A DNA stretch of 10,353 bases from Patescibacteria group bacterium (GCA_023474185.1 JAMCXR010000018.1:1-10353); one strand, 5' to 3'. Counted from the stretch's first letter, positions 1-6,828 are shown. Notes: generated by a model not told the origin, from the letters alone. Translations and numbers: made by a program.

Positions 1-490
1 GGTCAAGGGCGCAGCAAACCTTGTACGGTCCCCCAACCGAACACGTGCAGGAACCGGCGTCCAAAATCGAGCTGTCTCCCCCGGGATACGTGGAGTTCGG
101 CTGGTATTTGTCGGCGGTGGAGCAGACAGCGGACACTTGGACAAGACCCCAGTTACATTTGTCGTTGCCAAGATAATAGCCCGCATCTATGCATTTCGTC
201 TCATACTGAGTCCACGGACTCCCAGACCCGCAGGCCGGTGCGCCGGACGTTGGGCACCCGCCGGAATCGGTGTTCGACGGTCCGTTGTCGCAGGTCTGGT
301 TGGCATAAGCGGACGGGTTGCAGTAGTTGGGATCATTGGGTGAAAGTTGGCAAGCGGTATAACTTCCGGAACTGTAAGTGGACAAACCTTGAAACATAGC
401 GCCGTCAGCCAACACTGGCCTTGGTATGATTAGGTAAATTATGGCGTAGACCCCTATTGCGGCTACAAACAACAACCAAAACTTTTTCAT
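1..490 (-). CDS. Cys-rich secreted protein, N-terminal part (runs off the left edge)
   Basis: An open frame starts at ATG 490-488 and stays open for 163 codons to the window edge, so the C-terminus is missing. The first residues (MKKFWLLFVAAIGVYAIIYL) form a basic start plus a hydrophobic segment, ending near residue 28 in PVLA-DGA, a plausible signal-peptidase I site. The mature part is rich in Cys, Gly, Ser, Pro, Asn and Tyr. Twelve cysteines fall within about 130 residues, including a CTC and a terminal CC, which suggests disulfide bonds outside the membrane. I do not recognise the family. A TACAAT hexamer lies 17 bases upstream of the start with no clear SD. It follows the 599-1351 gene on the same strand after a hairpin. 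Coding is supported by the long open frame and signal peptide; function is unknown. A surface or pilus-associated role would be speculation. Confidence 0.72.
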   Translation of the reverse strand, partial: MKKFWLLFVAAIGVYAIIYLIIPRPVLADGAMFQGLSTYSSGSYTACQLSPNDPNYCNPSAYANQTCDNGPSNTDSGGCPTSGAPACGSGSPWTQYETKCIDAGYYLGNDKCNWGLVQVSAVCSTADKYQPNSTYPGGDSSILDAGSCTCSVGGPYKVCCALD

Positions 491-507
491 ACTAATTTTT
501 CAACACA

Positions 508-513
508 ATTGTA
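508..513 (-). promoter_or_regulatory. Possible -10 element for the Cys-rich secreted protein gene
   Basis: The minus strand reads TACAAT, five of six matches to TATAAT, ending 17 bases before the ATG at 490. This would give a 5' leader of roughly ten bases. No convincing -35 hexamer is present at 16-18 bases, so this is a weak call. Confidence 0.3.
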
Positions 514-546
514 CCAAAAAAATTACAGAATGCATTGTTGAATACG

Positions 547-578
547 AAAAGGCCGCACTCCATGAGGAATGCGGCCTT
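547..578 (-). terminator. Rho-independent terminator-like hairpin after the 250-aa gene
   Basis: A perfect 9-bp inverted repeat, AAGGCCGCA (549-557) and TGCGGCCTT (570-578), is extended by TCC/GGA inside the loop. It lies about 20 bases past the stop codon of the 599-1351 gene. On the minus strand the stem runs into a short U tract (UUUUCG), so termination may be only moderately efficient. Confidence 0.6.
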
Positions 579-598
579 GCAGGCACCGGAGTAGCTTC

Positions 599-1351
599 CT
601 ACTTAGTGCCTGCGTAAGGGAAGGCCTCCCGTAAGACGGTCAGGGAGGCGGGGGCGAAGGGTAAATGACCGTTGGTTGGAACGTCGAATTCAATACCCAC
701 GTTCCCGCCAACCGTTCGCCCGTAAGCGAACAATCGAACGTTTGGGGACTTCACCACGGCGATTACCTGGCCAGCCTCAACCCATTGGTTGTTTTTGACC
801 AAGAAGTCTAGACTGTCACCAGCGTAAGCGACCGACTCCCCTTTGATGACCGTCCCTACAACGATGGGGGCACGAAACGGCAAAATGGCTGCAACCTGGG
901 ACGTCGTCCCGTCAGGCGGCCAAATGTTAATGGTGCCTGACATTGGAGTCCGTAGAACGGTTCCCTGTGGTAGATCAAACACAAGCAGGTTTTCGCCACG
1001 AATGATCCCTTCAGGATCCATTTTCCCGCTCGTCCAGTAGGGGTCGCCGAGCATTGCCTCGCCAGGCGTGCTCGGCTTGGCCGGAAACGTCTGCTTGACT
1101 GGTACTGTAGTTGCAGTGGGTGTTGCGGTAGCCGTTGCCGGAACCTTGGTCGTGGCCGTCACCGTGGGTACCGGAACGGTGACCTGGGGTGACGTAACGA
1201 CGGGAGCCGGGGGTTGGACGACGATGTGCTGCCTGTTAGGCTGGATTGAGACGGCGATAGCGATACCGATCGCTATCGCTATCCCTATTCCCACGGAGAG
1301 GACCCAGGAATGCGACGTAACAACCGGTCCGCGACGCGGTCCTACAGCCAT
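599..1351 (-). CDS. Membrane-anchored exported protein with Pro/Thr linker and beta-rich C-terminal domain, family unknown
   Basis: A 250-residue protein. Residues 1-14 are short and basic, residues 15-36 are one membrane segment with repeated Gly-Ile-Ala units, and residues 38-95 form a low-complexity Pro/Thr/Val linker typical of cell-surface proteins. Residues 98-250 are a compact beta-rich domain. In it, GTVLRTPMSGTINIW and VEAGQVIAVVKSPN resemble the hairpins of biotinyl/lipoyl-type or M23-type beta barrels. I see neither the lipoyl-lysine context nor the HxH zinc ligands of an M23 peptidase, so any relation would be structural only. The start is well set: AGAGGTGA lies 8 bases upstream of ATG 1351-1349, the clearest Shine-Dalgarno in the window. 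The complementary strand is also open over much of this gene because of biased Ala/Val codons. Function is unknown; the exported topology is a confident inference. Confidence 0.78.
   Translation of the reverse strand: MAVGPRRGPVVTSHSWVLSVGIGIAIAIGIAIAVSIQPNRQHIVVQPPAPVVTSPQVTVPVPTVTATTKVPATATATPTATTVPVKQTFPAKPSTPGEAMLGDPYWTSGKMDPEGIIRGENLLVFDLPQGTVLRTPMSGTINIWPPDGTTSQVAAILPFRAPIVVGTVIKGESVAYAGDSLDFLVKNNQWVEAGQVIAVVKSPNVRLFAYGRTVGGNVGIEFDVPTNGHLPFAPASLTVLREAFPYAGTK
1254..1279. repeat. Perfect 11-bp inverted repeat inside the membrane-segment codons
   Basis: GCGATAGCGAT (1254-1264) and its exact reverse complement (1269-1279) are separated by ACCG. The mRNA of the 250-aa gene could fold this into an 11-bp stem with a 4-base loop about 75 bases past the start codon. 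It may be a by-product of repeated Ile-Ala codons in the membrane segment. Confidence 0.7.
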
Positions 1352-1682
1352 CTCGGGTCACCTCTTTCTTTCCCTTACTTTTACTTATTTTTGGGATACA
1401 AGAACTGATTCAAGTTTGACAACTTTTCTGGAAAATGTCAATGGCTGGGAAAAGCCTGTGTTTGGCGGTTTTTTGGGGGGATTAAAAGTCTGTTTTTATC
1501 GCACCAGCTACCTCTTCTTTGATCACTTAATAAGCGACAGCAACTCGGGATTATGTGCCAATATGTTTTTCCGTCACTCGAAATGATTTAATAAATATAA
1601 GTATCAGAAAACGTCTTCATATCTCCATAAAAGAAGACGCCCATACAAGAGTGTCTCCTGTTAAATAAAACGTTGCGCGAAG
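1352..1682. other. Intergenic gap between ndk and the 250-aa gene
   Basis: I find no convincing gene here on either strand. The left part holds the Shine-Dalgarno of the 250-aa gene and A/T-rich sequence. A weak promoter candidate is TTGTCA, an 18-base spacer and TATCCC on the minus strand at about 1395-1425. The right part holds the ndk terminator hairpin (1608-1639). A plus-strand open frame ending at 1586 mostly mirrors the 250-aa gene and has no start context or recognisable protein. Confidence 0.6.
1608..1639 (-). terminator. Terminator of the aspS-ndk operon
   Basis: CGTCTTC (1612-1618) pairs with GAAGACG (1633-1639), a 7-bp stem with a 14-base loop. On the minus strand it is followed by UUUUCUGAUA. 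It lies about 45 bases past the ndk stop, in the right orientation to end the aspS-ndk transcript. Confidence 0.55.
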
Positions 1683-2270
1683 CTAGAACATTATATCCTC
1701 CTCGGCGCGGGTATAGGTGTGTATTTCCTTTTTGGAAAACCAGAGATTAAGCTCGTTTTTCGCCTCCTGCGGATTGCCTGAAGCGTGGACTATGTTGTGA
1801 ATCGACCTCTTTTCCAGATTGCCCAATATGGCGGAATCCACGGAAAAGTCTCCGCGGATGGTCCCCATTTCCGCCTTAGCCGGCAAAGTGTGTCCGACTA
1901 TTTTCCTCACCATATCTATGGCGTGCACGCCCTCGATGGCCACAGCCACGACGGGACCGGAAATCCAGTACTCGAAAAGCCACTCGCGTATCATTTTGCC
2001 TATTTTCACCGGATCGGTGGTCCCGACGTATTTTTTCGGGTCAAGTCCGTTCTTAACATAATCTTCGAGGCTCTTGTTCCCAACGGCCGTAAGCCACTCC
2101 TGGCTCTTTGGCAAATGCTGGTCGATTATCTTTTTATCGGCTTGAATCATTTTCACGCCGATAATCTTCAAGCCGCGCTGCTCCGCGCGGCGTATAATTT
2201 CTCCGACCAATCCCCTTTTTACTCCGTCCGGCTTTACTATTAAAACCGTGCGCTCTTCTTTTATTTTCAT
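1683..2270 (-). CDS. ndk: Nucleoside diphosphate kinase, long form
   Basis: NDK moves the gamma phosphate of ATP to other (d)NDPs through a phospho-histidine and keeps cytoplasmic NTP pools balanced. The 195-residue product opens with the family signature ERTVLIVKPDGVKRG (K13 binds phosphate). It keeps SGPVVAVAIEG at about 104-114, R122, T128 and GTIRGDF near 136-142. The catalytic histidine is H162 in NIVHASG, followed by an ELNLWF helix. Usual NDKs are about 130-155 residues. The extra length here is mainly between H52 and SGPV (about 28 residues more than usual), a small insert before NIVH, and the C-terminus. The aspartate after the catalytic HGS in most NDKs is glycine here (HASGN). The start ATG 2270-2268 lies 8 bases after the aspS stop, so the two are probably co-transcribed. 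Only a weak AAAGG precedes it. Identification is secure; the insertion's role is unknown. Confidence 0.95.
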   Translation of the reverse strand: MKIKEERTVLIVKPDGVKRGLVGEIIRRAEQRGLKIIGVKMIQADKKIIDQHLPKSQEWLTAVGNKSLEDYVKNGLDPKKYVGTTDPVKIGKMIREWLFEYWISGPVVAVAIEGVHAIDMVRKIVGHTLPAKAEMGTIRGDFSVDSAILGNLEKRSIHNIVHASGNPQEAKNELNLWFSKKEIHTYTRAEEDIMF

Positions 2271-2278
2271 GTCTGATT

Positions 2279-3697
2279 TTACCTTTCTTTTTCTTTGTTA
2301 ATGATTAAATGTAATTCATCCAGCTGACTTTTATCGACCTCCGAGGGAGCCTGCATCATAGGATCCCTTCCGTCTCCGGTCTTCGGGAAAGCGATGACTT
2401 CTCGTATGTTCGGTTCCCTCTCGAGAAGCATCACCAATCTGTCCACTCCCGGAGCTACGCCCCCGTGCGGCGGAACCCCGTACCTGAAAGCTTGCAAGAG
2501 GTGGCCGAATTTCGCCTGCACGTCCTCCGGCCTGTTGCCCATCGCTTCGAAAACCGCGGACAAAAGCTCCGGATCGTGCGTCCTTATCGACCCCCCACCG
2601 ATTTCGTAGCCGTTCAACACAAAGTCATACTGCTTGGCTTTGATGGACGATGGATCGGATTGAAATTTGTTTTTGAAATCCTCGACGCCGTTAACCCTGG
2701 GCTGGGTGAACGGATGATGAACCGCGTCCCATCTCTTTTCCGTTTCCTTCCACTCGAACATCGGGAAGTCGACCACAAAAAGGAAAGCTAATTCGTCGGG
2801 GTCGTCTTTGTTTTCCCTCACGTCCGGTTTGTCGCTACCGTAATTCTTTATCGCCTCGTCGTAGCTCATTCGCGGTATGCGGCCGCTGCCGTCCAGTTTT
2901 AATTTCTTATTCGGATAAAGCTTTTTGACGAGGCTTAAGTACATTTCCTCGACTAAACCCATCACGTCGTCTTCGCCGACGAAGCTCATTTCGATATCGA
3001 GTTGGGTGAACTCCGGCTGACGGTCTCCGCGCGTGTCTTCGTCCCTGAAGCATCTCGTAATCTGGAAATATCTTTCAAGACCGGCAATCATTAAAAGCTG
3101 CTTGTACTGCTGGGGAGATTGCGGCAAAGCATAAAACTTTCCTGGATAAAGCCTGGAAGGAACGAGATAATCTCTCGCGCCTTCGGGAGTGGATTTGGAA
3201 AGAATCGGGGTCTCGACTTCGGCAAACCCGCGCTCGCCCAGGAATTCGCGCATGAATCTTATGACCTTATATCTGTTTCTTATGTTTTTCGTCAGTCGTT
3301 TCCTGCGGAGATCGATGTATCTGTATTTCATCCTGGTTTCCTCGTCTATTTCGTATCCGTCACCGTCTATCGGGAAAGGCAGGGCCTCGGATTTCGCAAG
3401 AACGGTTATTTCCGATACGGCAATCTCAAGCTGGCCGGTGACAAGGTTGGAATTTTCCGTTCCTTTCGGCCTGTCTTTCACTTCACCTTTAACGGATACG
3501 ACCCACTCGGGCCGCAGCGTTTCCGCAACCTTATGCGCTTCTCCGGCATCCGGAGCGGCAACTAACTGAACCAGACCTTCCCTGTCTCTTAAATCGAAGA
3601 AGATTATTTTCCCGTGATCCCTGCGGCTGTCTATCCATCCGGCAAGCTCTACCTTCTCCCCTTTCTTTTCCAAAATCTCACTGGTCAATATTCGCAC
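2279..3697 (-). CDS. aspS: Aspartyl-tRNA synthetase, bacterial type without the GAD insertion
   Basis: AspRS charges tRNA(Asp), and tRNA(Asn) in organisms without AsnRS. The protein has an N-terminal OB-fold anticodon-binding domain (about 1-105, with GWIDSRRDHG near 20-29) and a class II catalytic core. Motif 2 is FRDEDTRGDRQPEFTQLDIE (217-236) and motif 3 is GVAPGVDRLVMLL (413-425, R420). YALPQSPQQYKQLL and HHPFTQP mark the bacterial subtype. At 472 residues it is well short of the usual 580-600. GSDKPD (287-292) passes to DFPMFEW (310-316) in under 20 residues, where bacterial enzymes carry the GAD domain. H28 in RRDHG is the residue type associated with non-discriminating AspRS. The frame extends to ATG 3871, but I chose GTG 3697-3695. 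It gives a family-like start (MRILTSEILEKKGEKVELAGW has the normal N-terminal length), and the longer form would run through the upstream gene's terminator and stop. Confidence 0.93.
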   Translation of the reverse strand: MRILTSEILEKKGEKVELAGWIDSRRDHGKIIFFDLRDREGLVQLVAAPDAGEAHKVAETLRPEWVVSVKGEVKDRPKGTENSNLVTGQLEIAVSEITVLAKSEALPFPIDGDGYEIDEETRMKYRYIDLRRKRLTKNIRNRYKVIRFMREFLGERGFAEVETPILSKSTPEGARDYLVPSRLYPGKFYALPQSPQQYKQLLMIAGLERYFQITRCFRDEDTRGDRQPEFTQLDIEMSFVGEDDVMGLVEEMYLSLVKKLYPNKKLKLDGSGRIPRMSYDEAIKNYGSDKPDVRENKDDPDELAFLFVVDFPMFEWKETEKRWDAVHHPFTQPRVNGVEDFKNKFQSDPSSIKAKQYDFVLNGYEIGGGSIRTHDPELLSAVFEAMGNRPEDVQAKFGHLLQAFRYGVPPHGGVAPGVDRLVMLLEREPNIREVIAFPKTGDGRDPMMQAPSEVDKSQLDELHLIINKEKER

Positions 3698-3735
3698 GCT
3701 CCTAGTGTAAACCGGCTCGGCGGAAAATGGAAGCA

Positions 3736-3761
3736 AAAGCGGGACCGGCTGGCCCCGCTTT
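3736..3761 (-). terminator. Terminator of the 286-aa zinc-motif gene
   Basis: AAAGCGGG (3736-3743) and CCCGCTTT (3754-3761) form a perfect 8-bp GC-rich stem with a 10-base loop. On the minus strand the stem ends in UUUUGCUUCC. It starts 9 bases past the stop of the 3771-4631 gene. Its position argues that aspS starts downstream of it rather than at 3871. Confidence 0.75.
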
Positions 3762-3770
3762 AAAAGTGGT

Positions 3771-4631
3771 TCACACGTTCTGCCTTCTGGCTTCGCTATG
3801 AATAGCGGCCAGTCCGGCAAGGAGGGTAAACTGTTGCCACGGCGTATCGACGTTGTGCGGCGCAAGTTCATATCCGCGATCTTCCGATGAATAAAGCTCG
3901 GGATCTAAACCGCAGGCATTCCCCGGACAACTCAAATGAATATGACCGTTGGGATGCGCTACGGACCGGAACTCGCCCATGCGGCTTCGTCCGTCCTCGC
4001 CCATCATCTTACGATACGCCATATGCATTGCCTGGGCCGCCAACCTTGCGACATCTTCCGGTTCAGACCTTATCCATTCTGCTAAGGCCTTGCTAATCCC
4101 CGCACCCAGCGATCCGCCATGCAACCCCGTGTCGAAGCTTGTTTTTACGGTCATGATTTGCTTAACGGCACACTCTGCTTTGACTGGTTCGGCGAGCAAG
4201 GTTGTTAGAACCTGCGCTGTGGCGGCTATCGGGAAAATTCTTCCATGATCTATCCGATAAGATTTGCCCGTTCCGCTGCAGAAGTTGCACTCGCCGCCGT
4301 ACTCCTTATCCCTGCCAGTGCCTCCGCACATATCGCATTTCTTATCTTCTCGGAGATACGGAAGATTAATTCCTATCTCGGCGAATCCGTCTGCGCCCGC
4401 AATGCGGGAGCAGGAGGAGTTGAAACCGAAAACCGGAGAATCTGCGTCGGACTCAAAACGCTCAAAGCCGAACTTTTCCGACAGCGCACGAACAATCCTC
4501 GCGTTCGGCAGATCCGCGCTTTGAGTCAGTGCCTCGTGACGAATTCTAAAAGCCGGCGATGCGACTTTCTGGTTCCAGACAAGCTCATACCAACACGGTG
4601 GCTCATCGCGAAGAGGATACGTAAGGAACAT
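3771..4631 (-). CDS. Unrecognised cytoplasmic protein with DnaJ-like double CxxCxGTG zinc motif
   Basis: A 286-residue soluble-looking protein with no signal peptide or membrane segment. The only motif I recognise is a paired zinc-binding element: C99-DM-C102-GGTG and C115-NF-C118-SGTG, 12 residues between C102 and C115. It resembles half of the DnaJ Cys-rich domain and the zinc ribbons of other RNA- or protein-binding factors. There is no J domain, so it is not DnaJ. Further features are FDTGLHGGSLGAG (about 166-178), HPNGHIHLSCPGNACG (226-241) and a C-terminal HNVDTPWQQFTLLAGL (259-274). The His/Cys-rich 226-241 stretch could be another metal site. Coding is supported by flanking terminators on both sides and a plausible start: ATG 4631-4629 with a G-run of seven centred about 13 bases upstream. 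It looks monocistronic. Function is unknown. Confidence 0.82.
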   Translation of the reverse strand: MFLTYPLRDEPPCWYELVWNQKVASPAFRIRHEALTQSADLPNARIVRALSEKFGFERFESDADSPVFGFNSSCSRIAGADGFAEIGINLPYLREDKKCDMCGGTGRDKEYGGECNFCSGTGKSYRIDHGRIFPIAATAQVLTTLLAEPVKAECAVKQIMTVKTSFDTGLHGGSLGAGISKALAEWIRSEPEDVARLAAQAMHMAYRKMMGEDGRSRMGEFRSVAHPNGHIHLSCPGNACGLDPELYSSEDRGYELAPHNVDTPWQQFTLLAGLAAIHSEARRQNV

Positions 4632-4639
4632 CGGTTATT

Positions 4640-4654
4640 CCCCCCCTTTTTTTT
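4640..4654. repeat. A8G7 homopolymer pair at the ribosome-binding position
   Basis: On the minus strand eight A residues are followed by seven G residues, ending 8 bases before the ATG of the 286-aa gene. The G run is the only Shine-Dalgarno-like sequence there. Adjacent homopolymer runs of this length are prone to slippage in replication. Confidence 0.75.
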
Positions 4655-4659
4655 GGTGC

Positions 4660-4688
4660 AAAAAAAACGGAAAAGCGGTATTCCGCTT
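4660..4688 (-). terminator. Terminator of the comEC operon
   Basis: AAGCGG (4673-4678) and CCGCTT (4683-4688) form a 6-bp stem with a 4-base loop. On the minus strand this is followed by UUCCG and a run of eight U. It lies about 28 bases past the stop of the metallo-beta-lactamase-fold gene. Confidence 0.7.
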
Positions 4689-4715
4689 CAGTTTTAGCTA
4701 AAAACGGTTCAAAAT

Positions 4716-5552
4716 TCAACCTTTACGCTGGAACACATTTAATTTTCCGTCGTTGAAGATAATTTTAATCGTTCCGGACAAATCCGTGCGATAAACCTCG
4801 CCGTATTTCAAAAGTTCGGCGACGGTGGACGTCGCTGGATGACCGTAGTTGTTTTTACCAACCTCTATTACAGAAAGCAGGGGGTTTGCCTTGCTTAAAA
4901 ATTCCGGAGTAGACGAGAAACGCGATCCATGGTGCGAAACCTTTAAGACGCTGACCGGACCCGAAAGGCGTCCTGCAATTTTACGCTCTAAGTCAGGCGG
5001 CGCATCGCTCATGAAAAGAAAACTTGTTTTCTCATATTTGAGTAAAAACGTTATTGCTTCTTCGTTTTCATTCCGCGAACCAATAAGCGCGGTATCGGGA
5101 GACAAAATCGTTATCTCTGCGCTTGTGTACCGAATCACATCTCCCGCCTTAACCGCATAAACGGAAATCTTCTTTTGCACCAGCTCGTTTTTTATATTTT
5201 GCCATTCGCCAAGCGTGGAATCGCACCCGTTGTAAATAAACGCGCCGATTTCATATCTATCGACTGTCTCGTACAATCCTCCGAGGTGGTCGAGCTGGCA
5301 GTGGGTCAGAATTATCAAATCGATTCTTTTCTCTAGCGGGCCGAGCGCTCGGCCCAGCTCCTGCAAAAGAACCCCGTCCCTCCCTCCGTCAATAAGAATT
5401 CGCACCCCTCCCCGAAGGGAAATAAGTTCGCCGTCCCCTTCTCCGACATCGAAAAAATCCGCCCGGAGCGCCGGCGAAGGCGTTAGGCACCAGATTAAGA
5501 GCACGGTATCAAATAAGGCCGCCGCCGAAAAGATTAATAACCATTTCTTCAT
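4716..5552 (-). CDS. comEC: ComEC C-terminal part: metallo-beta-lactamase-fold domain as a separate gene
   Basis: A 278-residue protein matching the extracytoplasmic nuclease-like domain of ComEC/Rec2, thought to degrade the non-transported DNA strand during uptake. It has an N-terminal membrane segment (about 4-22). The MBL-fold motifs follow in order: DVGEGDG (35-41), THCQLDHLGG (83-92), SD (182-183), KVSHHGS (204-210) and NNYGHP (234-239). The last two are characteristic of ComEC. In motif 2 the usual H-x-[HD]-x-D-H reads H84-C-Q86-x-D88-H89, so one position is Gln instead of a metal ligand. I chose ATG 5552 because the alternative TTG at 5561 has no SD; even ATG has only a weak GCGGGA. 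It overlaps the 3' end of the channel gene by 44 bases in a different frame, so coupled translation is likely. A single protein made by frameshifting is possible but less likely. Confidence 0.85.
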   Translation of the reverse strand: MKKWLLIFSAAALFDTVLLIWCLTPSPALRADFFDVGEGDGELISLRGGVRILIDGGRDGVLLQELGRALGPLEKRIDLIILTHCQLDHLGGLYETVDRYEIGAFIYNGCDSTLGEWQNIKNELVQKKISVYAVKAGDVIRYTSAEITILSPDTALIGSRNENEEAITFLLKYEKTSFLFMSDAPPDLERKIAGRLSGPVSVLKVSHHGSRFSSTPEFLSKANPLLSVIEVGKNNYGHPATSTVAELLKYGEVYRTDLSGTIKIIFNDGKLNVFQRKG

Positions 5553-6813
5553 ATCCCGCAAGAAGATAAAGCGGCCAGGACAAGACCGCGCTTAAAGTCG
5601 ATGAAACATATCCTCCCGTAGCCGTGACGAAAGTTAAAAACATCGTTGCCGGCAGAAGGGGCAGAATTAAGAGGTTGGAAAGAACCGCCCAGGGAGAAAA
5701 TTGGCGGAAAGCGATAAAGATTATCGGCAAGACGGCGGTCTCGGCGGCGAGGGTTTGAATTACCAACCCTTTCCACCCATTCCAAAATCCTTCGGCTGTC
5801 TTAAACACTCTGGTAAGCCGTTTCTTCAAAAAAGGCTCGATATAAATCAGGCCAATGAGCGCGGCAAACGAAAGAGAAAATCCCAAATCAAAAATTAAAA
5901 CGGCGGGGTTGATTAAGATCATAAGCAAAGCCGTCCAAATCAAAACAAATCTTACGTCCGTAAGCCGGCTTTGGTCTTTTAGAATCATGCCGATGATTCC
6001 CATCACTCCGGCCCGTACCAGCGAGGCCGAGGCGCCGGTCATCACAATGAAAGCGGCTATGGCGGCGGCAGTTACGGCGAATTTCCATCCGCGGTGCAGG
6101 ATAAAAAAGCCTACGAGCGGCGCGAAATAACGGATAAAAATCATGACATTGTACCCGGATAACGCAGCTATGTGCGCCAAGCCGCTCCGTTTCAGAGCAT
6201 TATTAAATTCCGGCGCAAAATCCCCTTTATCTCCCAGAAGCGTCCCTATCGGCAGAGCGGTTTTATCGGGCGGGAGCGCGCGTCTGACATTGCTTTTCAG
6301 GGAATCTTTCAATGCAAAAAGCGCGGATTTTATTTTCGAACCGCCGCCGCGCTCAATAATCTTCGGTGATACCGGCGATCGGAACGATATTCTTCCTCCG
6401 GGCTGTTCCTGTAAAATCCCTTCGACTTTCACCAGGTCTCCGTATTTCAATAACGCCGATGAATAGGTTGTGGCTGAAATTTCCGCGTTTTTCCCGGCTG
6501 GCCTTATAAGAAACTCCTGCGTCCCGCCGTTTCTTTCGGGAGAATCGCTTACTATCCCATAAAAGCTAACCTGTTCGCCGAAAACCAAGCCGCGTTTTTT
6601 CCATGAAACCCTGAAGCCATAATAAAAAACTCCTAATAAAACAAAGAACAAAAGAATGGAGGCAAAAGGCAAATTCAACCTGAATTTTAAACACAGAAAA
6701 ATCAAAAGCAAAGAAACCCCGGATAAGCCAATAATCCAGTTTATTCTTATGCTGGCCAAACCGATGCCCAGCATGAAGAACGTGGCAGACACCGCTGCCT
6801 TATTAATGTGCAT
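5509..6813 (-). CDS. comEC: ComEC N-terminal part: competence membrane channel
   Basis: A 434-residue polytopic membrane protein, the channel part of ComEC/Rec2 that carries single-stranded DNA across the inner membrane in natural transformation. Early membrane segments (about 5-68) are followed by a soluble OB-like region (about 78-150, including YGIVSDSPERNGGTQEFLI). The Competence domain then carries the signatures LLGDKGD (about 192-198), GLAHIAALSGYNV (211-223; H214 and S219 typical), ASLVRAGVMG (263-272, R267) and DLGFSLSF (309-316). Usual ComEC proteins fuse this to an MBL domain in about 700-800 residues. Here TGA at 5509-5511 ends the channel and the MBL part follows as an overlapping gene. 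ATG 6813-6811 has no SD. An extended -10-like TGCTAATAT ends 6 bases upstream, suggesting a leaderless transcript. Identification is secure. Confidence 0.92.
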   Translation of the reverse strand: MHINKAAVSATFFMLGIGLASIRINWIIGLSGVSLLLIFLCLKFRLNLPFASILLFFVLLGVFYYGFRVSWKKRGLVFGEQVSFYGIVSDSPERNGGTQEFLIRPAGKNAEISATTYSSALLKYGDLVKVEGILQEQPGGRISFRSPVSPKIIERGGGSKIKSALFALKDSLKSNVRRALPPDKTALPIGTLLGDKGDFAPEFNNALKRSGLAHIAALSGYNVMIFIRYFAPLVGFFILHRGWKFAVTAAAIAAFIVMTGASASLVRAGVMGIIGMILKDQSRLTDVRFVLIWTALLMILINPAVLIFDLGFSLSFAALIGLIYIEPFLKKRLTRVFKTAEGFWNGWKGLVIQTLAAETAVLPIIFIAFRQFSPWAVLSNLLILPLLPATMFLTFVTATGGYVSSTLSAVLSWPLYLLAGYEEMVINLFGGGLI

Positions 6814-6819
6814 GTCTAT

Positions 6820-6828
6820 ATATTAGCA
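6820..6828 (-). promoter_or_regulatory. Possible extended -10 promoter for comEC
   Basis: The minus strand reads TGCTAATAT, an extended -10 form (TGn-TAATAT) ending 6 bases before the comEC ATG. No good -35 is visible. If used, transcription would begin at or next to the start codon. Confidence 0.4.

Noticed and set aside
1068..1586. Plus-strand open frame of 172 codons rich in Val, Ala and Gly
   Set aside because: It mirrors the biased codons of the 250-aa gene and continues into A/T-rich non-coding sequence. It has no SD or recognisable domain.
3698..3871. Longer aspS starting at ATG 3871
   Set aside because: The extra 58 residues overlap the 3' end of the zinc-motif gene and its terminator and match nothing in AspRS N-termini.
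5509..5561. comEC as a pseudogene broken by frameshift
   Set aside because: Both halves keep all key motifs, and the second has its own start and membrane segment. An assembly indel cannot be excluded, but decay is not supported.
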